Source: Gammaproteobacteria bacterium UBA3532 (lineage in GTDB: Bacteria; Pseudomonadota; Gammaproteobacteria; Enterobacterales; UBA3532). Taken from it: 5,654 nucleotides of DNA. Position numbers and translations under genes: made by a program. The notes under the pieces were generated by a model. That model had not been told where the DNA came from and did no database searches. It saw nothing but the letters and a program-made list of their open reading frames with translations. Positions 1 to 5,271 of this stretch are shown here, in pieces (position 1 is the first letter of the stretch; every line of letters begins with the position of its first letter). The stretch lies in NCBI GenBank assembly GCA_002376965.1, contig DFOV01000131.1, forward strand, positions 1 to 5,654, given 5' to 3'.

Positions 1-189
1 TTTGCCCGCCGACAAAAAATCTTGCCCTGTCTTTAAATGCCAAAAACTATCATAAGACACAATAGGGAAATCTGCGCTATAGCAGTAAATCATGCTGCAG
101 CTAATTACGACAAGCCAAAAGGCTATGGCATTATTTGCTAGCAATTGCTCAAAAAATGAGAAAGCTCCCCTAGACTTTGCCGCTATCAT
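1..189 (-). CDS. GT-C-like integral membrane protein, N-terminal fragment (runs off left edge)
   Basis: The minus-strand frame is open from an ATG at 189-187 to the window edge, giving 63 residues; the rest lies outside. The start directly follows an in-frame TAA (192-190) and has AAGG at 199-196, six bases upstream. A short polar N-terminus (about residues 1-22) is followed by one hydrophobic helix (about 24-42, AIAFWLVVISCSMIYCYSA), then a loop containing D-S-F-W-H-L-K-T-G (residues 47-55). A membrane helix followed by D-x-[FW]-W-H-L-x-T-G resembles the first extracytoplasmic loop of polytopic GT-C-superfamily-like proteins, which use polyprenyl-linked sugars. That resemblance comes from memory of the family pattern, not a search. 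It lies downstream of pilA on the same strand, after a terminator and 344 bp of spacer, so it probably has its own promoter. A role in pilin or surface-polysaccharide glycosylation is inference; a membrane protein of unknown function remains possible. Confidence 0.62.
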   Translation of the reverse strand, partial: MIAAKSRGAFSFFEQLLANNAIAFWLVVISCSMIYCYSADFPIVSYDSFWHLKTGQDFLSAGK

Positions 190-192
190 TTA

Positions 193-199
193 CCACCTT
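193..199 (-). promoter_or_regulatory. Ribosome binding site of the GT-C-like gene
   Basis: Read on the minus strand this is AAGGTGG, with AAGG separated by six bases (TGGTAA) from the ATG at 189. It is the main reason to read this region as minus-strand coding. An 86-residue plus-strand frame across the same DNA (92-352) has no comparable site. Confidence 0.6.
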
Positions 200-345
200 C
201 ATATTGCATTAAATGCGCTTCGCGTAGCAAGGCTAGAATACAATTGCCTCGTCCATAAAAATACACCCTCATTTCATGAACACATCGGAGTATCAATGGG
301 ATCCACATATCTCCAAGCAACGCCGGACATTATGACTAAACTGAA

Positions 346-351
346 ATTATA
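346..351 (-). promoter_or_regulatory. Possible -10 element for the GT-C-like gene
   Basis: The minus strand reads TATAAT here, a perfect sigma-70 -10 hexamer in an AT-rich stretch. It would start a transcript near 339 with a leader of about 150 nt before the start codon at 189. No good -35 hexamer is found 16-19 bp upstream and there is no TGn extension, so this could be chance. It is offered because the upstream terminator at 475-506 implies the gene needs a promoter in this interval. Confidence 0.25.
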
Positions 352-383
352 GAAAAATGTTGACTATTTCGATTTGACTGCCT

Positions 384-398
384 TTGCCTTGCCTTGCC
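384..398. repeat. Three tandem copies of TTGCC
   Basis: Perfect TTGCC units occupy 384-388, 389-393 and 394-398, flanked by partial copies (TGCC at 379-382). It is non-coding and sits between pilA and the GT-C-like gene. Three copies are too few to call a functional variable repeat. Confidence 0.5.
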
Positions 399-438
399 TG
401 CTAAAAACCTAGCATTCTTAGACTATACAAGGCCTTTC

Positions 439-467
439 CTCTAGGGTATATGAGCCATACCCTAGAG
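439..467. repeat. 11-bp perfect inverted repeat between pilA terminator and downstream gene
   Basis: The arms CTCTAGGGTAT (439-449) and ATACCCTAGAG (457-467) are perfectly complementary around a 7-nt loop. Neither strand has a T-run after the stem, so it is not an ordinary intrinsic terminator. It lies just past the pilA terminator in the direction of pilA transcription. It could be a backup RNA hairpin on read-through transcripts or a dyad operator site; neither is demonstrated. Confidence 0.6.
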
Positions 468-474
468 CTCCCCC

Positions 475-506
475 AAAAAAAGGGGGCTATACAGCCCCCT
501 TTTTTT
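475..506 (-). terminator. Rho-independent terminator of pilA
   Basis: The arms AAAAAAAGGGGGCT (475-488) and AGCCCCCTTTTTTT (493-506) form a perfect 14-bp stem around a 4-nt loop. Five G-C pairs form its core, and runs of seven A and seven T lie at the outer ends. On the minus strand it begins 27 nt after the pilA stop codon and ends in T7, so it should end pilA mRNA efficiently. The symmetry would also permit termination on the plus strand, where no upstream gene is seen. Confidence 0.9.
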
Positions 507-533
507 ATAACGTTGCCTTAGGAATTCAGCATC

Positions 534-1046
534 TTAGTTACGACAATTTGCAGGTAAATACTGGTCTGGAATCGTAGTGGACGCACCAACACCACCAGCA
601 CCAACACCACTCGCCGTAGGACTACATACCCACTCTACCGAACCTGTTGAGTTAGCGTTGGAAATTGCTGCACCACTTATTTGTGGCATGAAAGCAATCA
701 CATTATTAGGAGCGGTCAGCTGTGCGATCCCACCCATCGTCACTTGAATTTCGCCTGTAGCTGGATCTATAGTAATAGCGCTAATTTTATCGGTGATAAT
801 ATTTGCTTGGTCATCAGAAATGACTCCTCGGTACGCATCCACACCATCCATACCATCATCAGCAAAGACCTCTGTGACACCAACTTTAAGCGCACTAGCT
901 GCAATAGGCCCTTCTGACACTTTAGATCTTATTGTATAGTCTTGATATGCGGGTAAAGCAATTGCCGCCAAAATACCGATAATTGCAACAACAATCATCA
1001 ACTCGATTAATGTAAAACCTGTCTGTCTTTTGTGGTTCAAAGTCAT
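534..1046 (-). CDS. pilA: Type IVa major pilin PilA (prepilin)
   Basis: This is the structural subunit of the type IV pilus, inserted in the inner membrane, processed by PilD and polymerised by the PilB/PilC machine. The 170-residue precursor has a 10-residue leader ([10 protein letters not shown]), cleaved after Gly10 before Phe+1. The mature protein has FTLIEL with Glu5, a hydrophobic N-terminal helix to about residue 24 and Pro22, for 160 mature residues. Cys131 and Cys158 close a 26-residue C-terminal disulfide loop that is unusually rich in Gly, Ala, Ser and Thr and ends near P-D-Q-Y-L-P-A-N-C. The frame extends upstream to an ATG at 1133, but the start at 1046 is chosen. It gives a normal class III leader, has GGAG eight bases upstream, and lies downstream of the sigma-54 promoter, which the longer reading would overlap. 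It diverges from pilB and ends at a strong terminator. Being next to pilBCD supports the major pilin; a minor pilin is unlikely. Confidence 0.95.
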   Translation of the reverse strand: MTLNHKRQTGFTLIELMIVVAIIGILAAIALPAYQDYTIRSKVSEGPIAASALKVGVTEVFADDGMDGVDAYRGVISDDQANIITDKISAITIDPATGEIQVTMGGIAQLTAPNNVIAFMPQISGAAISNANSTGSVEWVCSPTASGVGAGGVGASTTIPDQYLPANCRN

Positions 1047-1054
1047 GTTAATTA

Positions 1055-1058
1055 CTCC
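1055..1058 (-). promoter_or_regulatory. Ribosome binding site of pilA
   Basis: The minus strand reads GGAG, eight bases before the ATG at 1046. This spacing supports the short prepilin start over the in-frame ATG 29 codons upstream. Confidence 0.75.
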
Positions 1059-1116
1059 AGCTATATGGTCTAACTTCTTAGAAAAGCACCCTATTGTGCT
1101 ATGCGATATTGGTAAA

Positions 1117-1132
1117 AGCATACACCATGCCA
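1117..1132 (-). promoter_or_regulatory. Sigma-54 (RpoN) -24/-12 promoter of pilA
   Basis: The minus strand reads TGGCATG, four bases (GTGT), then ATGCT. This keeps the defining GG-N10-GC spacing, against a consensus of TGGCACG-N4-TTGC. It departs at the sixth base of the -24 box (T for C) and the first base of the -12 box (A for T). Transcription would begin near 1107, leaving a leader of about 60 nt before the pilA start. Sigma-54 control of pilA with the PilS/PilR two-component system is established in Pseudomonas and relatives. Only the promoter is seen here; pilS, pilR and rpoN lie elsewhere. Confidence 0.75.
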
Positions 1133-1221
1133 CTTTCTTGAGATAGCAAACGTTTTTGTGTAAACATCAACTATGGCGCGATGATCACATCAACAACAAA
1201 CGCAGTCACTCACAATCCTGT

Positions 1222-1238
1222 TGTCGTTAAAAACGACA
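1222..1238. promoter_or_regulatory. Perfect dyad TGTCGTT-AAA-AACGACA, candidate activator site for pilA
   Basis: Seven-base arms (1222-1228 and 1232-1238) are separated by AAA. The site lies about 115-131 bp upstream of the predicted pilA transcription start, a distance suited to a sigma-54 enhancer-binding protein. PilR sites in Pseudomonas aeruginosa contain TGTC cores, so PilR is the natural candidate. The spacer is short for an RNA hairpin, so a DNA-binding role is favoured. Binding is inferred. Confidence 0.45.
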
Positions 1239-1243
1239 CCCAT

Positions 1244-1276
1244 GACGCTCGTTGTCACTATGTGACGATTAGCGTC
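1244..1276. promoter_or_regulatory. 33-bp imperfect palindrome, candidate second activator site
   Basis: Two nested inverted repeats share one centre at 1260. The outer arms are GACGCT (1244-1249) with AGCGTC (1271-1276), and the inner arms are GTCAC (1254-1258) with GTGAC (1262-1266). T1252-A1268 also pairs. It contains TGTC on the plus strand, as in the adjacent perfect dyad, and lies at about -137 to -169 from the predicted pilA start. It may form a two-site enhancer with the neighbouring dyad. It could instead regulate pilB, about 150 bp away on the other side. Confidence 0.4.
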
Positions 1277-1359
1277 CAATATAGCGCATACACTGGAGCT
1301 CCTAGTCCCGTCCTGACACCAATTCTTCCCATGTATTAAACCATTTAGAGTAAGGGTAC

Positions 1360-1388
1360 TTGCATCTAAAGCTAACAGTAGCTATCTT
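1360..1388 (+). promoter_or_regulatory. Weak sigma-70 promoter candidate for the pilB operon
   Basis: TTGCAT (1360-1365) and TATCTT (1383-1388) are separated by 17 bp and would give a short leader before pilB at 1430. They match the consensus at only three and four of six positions. An alternative -10-like TATAAA lies at 1397-1402 without a partner -35. The pilB operon must start in this intergenic region, but the exact promoter cannot be fixed by eye. Confidence 0.22.
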
Positions 1389-1429
1389 TATTTCCATATA
1401 AAGACAAGAATTTCTCTCCTAGGATACCA

Positions 1430-3130
1430 ATGCAAACGAGCCAGCTGCCTACGATCGCCCGAAGCTTGATAAGAGAAGAGCTGCTATCACCTGATAGAGC
1501 TGAGCAGTGCCTAACCGAATCGAAAAATGCGGGACTTTCATTTATCCGCTATCTCGCCACAAACGACGTATTAAAAGAAGCGGATCTGCTTCGTGTTGCT
1601 TCTGATGAATTCGGCGTTCCCTATTTTGACTTGGATGCACTCGACCGAGAAAGCATACCTAAAGAACAAATAAAGGAAGAACTGTTACGTAAACACCATG
1701 CGCTGCCGATTTATAAGAGAGGGCACAAGCTTTTCATAGCAGTAAGTGACCCAACCAATATGAAAGCCCTGGATGAATTCAAATTTGCTACAGGGCTATC
1801 TACCGACGCGGTACTCGTTTGGGAAAATAAGCTTGGCTCGTTAATCGATAATGTTATAGATGAGGCGTCCTCATCGGTATTTGATGACTTAGAAGATGAA
1901 GGGCTCGAAGGCATTGATATCGGTGAAGACATACCCGCATCAGATGATGGGGTAGCTGTTGGTGAAGATGATGCCCCCATTGTTAAATACGTGAATAAGC
2001 TTTTGCTAGATGCCATAAAAAGAGGCGCCTCTGATTTACACTTCGAGCCTTACGAAAAAGAATATCGAGTGCGGTTCCGTATGGATGGTGTCTTGGTACA
2101 GGTCGCCTCCCCCCCCAACAATCTTGCGTCCCGACTGGCTGCTCGGCTAAAAGTCATGTCACAAATGGATATTGCAGAACGTCGCATACCCCAAGATGGC
2201 CGGATGAAGATGCGACTATCGAAGAACCGAGCCATTGATTTCCGTGTAAGCTCCTGCCCTACTTTATTTGGCGAAAAAATTGTGTTGCGGATATTAGATC
2301 CTAGCAGCACGACCATGGGCATTGATATGCTGGGGTATGCACCAGACCAAAAGGAATTATTTATTTCAAACATTAAAAAACCCCAAGGCATGGTTCTGGT
2401 GACAGGGCCAACAGGCTCTGGTAAAACGGTCTCGCTATATACGGCACTTAACATACTTAACACTCCAGAAGTTAATATTTCCACAGCAGAAGATCCTGTT
2501 GAATTTAACTTCAAGGGCATTAACCAAGTAAATGTTAATCCTAAAGCAGGCCTAGACTTTTCCGCAGCATTGCGCTCGTTTTTACGCCAGGATCCCGACA
2601 TTGTCATGGTTGGTGAGATTCGAGATTTGGAAACAGCCGAAATAGCCATCAAAGCGGCACAAACAGGGCACTTGGTATTATCAACGCTACATACCAATTC
2701 TGCTCCTGAAACTCTTAACCGCTTAGTCAATATGGGCGTTGCTCCCTACAACATTGCTGGTACGGTAAATCTAGTTATTGCTCAACGCTTGGCACGTAGG
2801 CTATGCTCTAAATGTAAAAAGCAGGTTGCCCTCCCCGACGAGGCCTTAATTGAGGCTGGCTTTCAAGAAAACGAGCTAGGCAACCTTGAAGTGTTCGAGC
2901 CTGTTGGCTGCCCCAGTTGTGTTGGGGGATACAAAGGACGAGTTGGTCTTTACCAGGTGATGCCCGTTTCCGACGGTATTTCACGGATTATAATGGAAGG
3001 GGGAAACTCGATCCAAATAGCCGACCAAGCAAAAAAAGAAAACATCCCCGATTTAAGGCGCTCGGGCCTGGATAAAGTGAAGGAAGGGGTTACTTCTCTA
3101 GCAGAAGTACACCGAGTCACTACCGACTAA
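1430..3130 (+). CDS. pilB: Type IV pilus extension ATPase PilB
   Basis: This cytoplasmic hexameric ATPase of the GspE/PulE secretion superfamily powers pilin polymerisation through PilC. Its 566 residues equal the Pseudomonas aeruginosa length. Residues about 1-145 form the N-terminal GspE/MshEN-type domain. An acidic linker (about 151-181) leads to the N2 domain (SDLHFEP at 201-207, ERRIPQDGR at 250-258) and the C-terminal ATPase. The ATPase shows Walker A GPTGSGKT (326-333), the Asp box AEDPVE (353-358), a Walker B region RQDPDIVMVGEIRD (386-399, Glu396) and the His box GHLVLSTLHTN (413-423). Cys459/Cys462 and Cys494/Cys497 form the zinc-binding CxxC pairs seen in extension but not retraction ATPases, which argues against PilT. 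The start has AGGA (1421-1424) five bases upstream. It heads the pilBCD-coaE run. A C8 tract (2109-2116) lies inside codons 227-229 with the frame intact. Confidence 0.97.
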   Translation: MQTSQLPTIARSLIREELLSPDRAEQCLTESKNAGLSFIRYLATNDVLKEADLLRVASDEFGVPYFDLDALDRESIPKEQIKEELLRKHHALPIYKRGHKLFIAVSDPTNMKALDEFKFATGLSTDAVLVWENKLGSLIDNVIDEASSSVFDDLEDEGLEGIDIGEDIPASDDGVAVGEDDAPIVKYVNKLLLDAIKRGASDLHFEPYEKEYRVRFRMDGVLVQVASPPNNLASRLAARLKVMSQMDIAERRIPQDGRMKMRLSKNRAIDFRVSSCPTLFGEKIVLRILDPSSTTMGIDMLGYAPDQKELFISNIKKPQGMVLVTGPTGSGKTVSLYTALNILNTPEVNISTAEDPVEFNFKGINQVNVNPKAGLDFSAALRSFLRQDPDIVMVGEIRDLETAEIAIKAAQTGHLVLSTLHTNSAPETLNRLVNMGVAPYNIAGTVNLVIAQRLARRLCSKCKKQVALPDEALIEAGFQENELGNLEVFEPVGCPSCVGGYKGRVGLYQVMPVSDGISRIIMEGGNSIQIADQAKKENIPDLRRSGLDKVKEGVTSLAEVHRVTTD

Positions 3131-3145
3131 TACAAAGGCATAATC

Positions 3146-4393
3146 ATGGCTACGCAAACCGCAAAAAAAACAAAAAAGGCATCTGGACCTAAAGTATACA
3201 CCTATAACTGGTCTGGGAAGGATAAAACGGGCAAGGTAATTAAAGGAGTAGTTACTGCTCCAGATGCCAATACAGCTCGACTGCAAGTAAAAAAACAGGG
3301 CGTTGTGCCGTCAAAGGTCAGTAAAAAGGCCGAGCCCTTATTTGGTAGTGGTCAAAAACCTATAAAGCCAGCTGATACGGCTTATTTCACGCGACAATTG
3401 GCCACGATGCTTGCTGCTGGCGTTCCTCTTGTACAATCTCTCGGTATTATATCTGACGGTACTAGCCACAAAGCTCTCGCAGACCTGATAAGAGAATTAA
3501 AAAATGATATCGAATCGGGAACAAACTTTTCTGAAGCGCTAAAGCGTCATCCTAAATATTTTGACGACCTTTTTTGTGATCTGGTTGCTGCAGGCGAGCA
3601 ATCAGGCTCTCTAGAAACCATGATGTCTCGAATTGCAACCTATAAAGAAAAGGCCGAAGCTATTAAGAAGAAGATTAAAAAGGCTTTAACTTATCCTATC
3701 GCTGTAACTATTGTTGCTATTGTAGTAACCGCCATATTATTGATTAAGGTTGTACCACAATTTGAAAGCCTATTCAGCGGAGTCGGAGCTGACCTACCAG
3801 CGTTTACGAAATTGGTTGTTAGTATGTCGGAATGGATGCAAGAATGGTGGTTCTTGGTATTTTTTGGTATCGCAGGTGTCGTAATGGCATTTTCTTATGC
3901 TAAAAATAACTCACAAAAATTTAGCGACGCGCTTGATGTAGCAATTCTAAAAGCCCCTATATTTGGCGACATTTTAAATAAGGCCGCAGTTGCCCGGTTT
4001 GCCCGAACCTTATCTACGACCTTTGCTGCAGGCGTCCCCCTTGTTGACGCTCTTGACTCAGCGGCTGGTGCCAGTGGTAACTATGTTTATCGCACTGGCA
4101 TTCTGCAAATAAAAGAAGATGTATCCAGTGGCTTGGCCATGAACGTATCCATGACAAATATAAACCTGTTTCCTTCTATGGTTACTCAAATGGTGGGAAT
4201 AGGCGAGGAGTCTGGCGCAGTGGATGCTATGCTTGAAAAAGTAGCTATTGTATATGAAGAGGAAGTAGATAATGCTGTTGACTCATTAAGTAGCCTTATG
4301 GAACCTATGATTATGTCTATTCTAGGTACCCTTATCGGCGGCTTAATCGTTGCGATGTATCTACCAATCTTCCAGATGGGTAAAGCGTTCTAG
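3146..4393 (+). CDS. pilC: Type IV pilus inner-membrane platform protein PilC
   Basis: PilC is the polytopic platform that links cytoplasmic PilB to pilin subunits in the inner membrane. The 415-residue protein has two repeated T2SSF/GspF domains. The first carries FTRQLATMLAAGVPLVQSL (81-99) and GEQSG (150-154). The second repeats them as FARTLSTTFAAGVPLVDAL (285-303) and GEESG (353-357). Three hydrophobic segments lie at about 184-204, 235-252 and 386-407, as expected for the family. The first 16 residues are Lys-rich and encoded by A8 and A6 runs (3163-3170, 3172-3177). AAAGG (3134-3138) sits seven bases before the ATG, which is 15 nt after the pilB stop, indicating one operon. GspF of a type II secretion system is the structural alternative, but pilB, pilD and pilA as neighbours decide for PilC. 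Confidence 0.97.
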   Translation: MATQTAKKTKKASGPKVYTYNWSGKDKTGKVIKGVVTAPDANTARLQVKKQGVVPSKVSKKAEPLFGSGQKPIKPADTAYFTRQLATMLAAGVPLVQSLGIISDGTSHKALADLIRELKNDIESGTNFSEALKRHPKYFDDLFCDLVAAGEQSGSLETMMSRIATYKEKAEAIKKKIKKALTYPIAVTIVAIVVTAILLIKVVPQFESLFSGVGADLPAFTKLVVSMSEWMQEWWFLVFFGIAGVVMAFSYAKNNSQKFSDALDVAILKAPIFGDILNKAAVARFARTLSTTFAAGVPLVDALDSAAGASGNYVYRTGILQIKEDVSSGLAMNVSMTNINLFPSMVTQMVGIGEESGAVDAMLEKVAIVYEEEVDNAVDSLSSLMEPMIMSILGTLIGGLIVAMYLPIFQMGKAF

Positions 4394-5271
4394 TGGTGCT
4401 TTCTGGAGAGCTCTTTCTTTTCACGCTAACCGTCGCCCTACTCGGCTTTCTAATAGGCAGCTTCCTAAACGTCGTTATCCACCGCATTCCGATGATGATG
4501 TTTAGGGAGTGGACTACCGAGGCCAGCCAATTTCTCATCGAGAAAGGCTATGTATCTGAAAGCGCCTTAACCATCCCAGAGCAAAAAAATGCTTACAACT
4601 TAGTCGTCCCCAACTCAGCCTGCCCTGTCTGCAATCACCAAATCCGCTGGTATGAGAACATACCTATTCTCAGCTACTTATGGCTGCGCGGCAAATGCAG
4701 TGATTGTAAAACACCGATTTCAATTCGTTACCCCTTGGTTGAGCTATTGACGGGTATTGTTTTCGGCTACACTGCATATCGCTTTGGCTTGACGCCGCTT
4801 ACCGGCTTTTTGCTGGTATTGTCTTGCTTGCTGATTGCGATGACCTTTATTGATATTGACCATAAGCTGCTTCCCGACTCACTGACTTATATGGCTCTGT
4901 GGCTGGGGATTGTGGCTTCCCTTGCAGGGCTTACCATTCCACTTGAGCAAGCGATTATTGGCACTATGGCCGGTTACCTGTCGTTGTGGTCTGTATATTG
5001 GGGTTTTAAGTTACTGACCGGTAAAGAAGGCATGGGCTATGGCGACTTCAAGTTGTTAGCTGCTTTTGGCGCTTGGCTTGGCTGGGAGCCACTGATTGTT
5101 TTGATATTAATGGCTTCGCTTAGCGGTGTTATTTTATCGGTTACGTTGATGGCAACGAAGGTATTGAAGCGCGGTGAAAGCATTCCCTTTGGTCCCTACC
5201 TGGCTATCGGTGGCTGGATTACTCTTTATTTTCAAGATACCTTGGTTGCCTGGGTGCTAGCTCCGTATTGA
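4393..5271 (+). CDS. pilD: Prepilin peptidase/N-methyltransferase PilD
   Basis: This inner-membrane bifunctional enzyme cuts the PilA leader after Gly and methylates the new N-terminal Phe; in many bacteria it also serves type II secretion pseudopilins. The 292 residues match the family length (about 290). FLIGSFLNVVIHRIP (19-33) begins the N-terminal methylase region, followed by the zinc-binding Cys pairs C77/C80 and C102/C105. The aspartyl-protease motifs follow as FIDIDHKLLPD (catalytic Asp154) and GMGYGDFK (catalytic Asp218), within several hydrophobic helices. The GTG start at 4393 shares one base with the pilC stop (TAGTG). The adjacent GTG at 4396 is an alternative, and no strong ribosome binding site is visible, so translational coupling to pilC is likely. 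No start further downstream would retain the conserved SFLN segment. Confidence 0.96.
   Translation: MVLSGELFLFTLTVALLGFLIGSFLNVVIHRIPMMMFREWTTEASQFLIEKGYVSESALTIPEQKNAYNLVVPNSACPVCNHQIRWYENIPILSYLWLRGKCSDCKTPISIRYPLVELLTGIVFGYTAYRFGLTPLTGFLLVLSCLLIAMTFIDIDHKLLPDSLTYMALWLGIVASLAGLTIPLEQAIIGTMAGYLSLWSVYWGFKLLTGKEGMGYGDFKLLAAFGAWLGWEPLIVLILMASLSGVILSVTLMATKVLKRGESIPFGPYLAIGGWITLYFQDTLVAWVLAPY

Noticed and set aside
92..352. Plus-strand open frame of 86 residues
   Set aside because: It has no recognisable domain or convincing ribosome binding site, and it lies antisense to the better-supported minus-strand gene start at 189 and its upstream region.
384..398. TTGCC triplet repeat as a phase-variation element
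   Set aside because: Three non-coding copies are too few, and it does not lie between recognisable -35 and -10 boxes.
190..533. Search for a tRNA gene beside pilA, as in Pseudomonas
   Set aside because: No cloverleaf-compatible sequence or tRNA T-arm motif was seen in this spacer. Its only clear structures are the inverted repeat and the terminator.
1047..1133. In-frame N-terminal extension of pilA to ATG 1133
   Set aside because: It would destroy the normal short prepilin leader and overlaps the sigma-54 promoter. The start at 1046 has its own GGAG site.
1047..1429. Small gene or RNA in the pilA-pilB intergenic region
   Set aside because: No open frame with a ribosome binding site and no terminator-like hairpin with a T-run were found. 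The dyads fit regulatory DNA better.
2050..2730. Minus-strand open frame of 226 residues within pilB
   Set aside because: It lies wholly antisense to the conserved PilB ATPase domain and its translation shows no recognisable domain. It is a shadow of the real gene.
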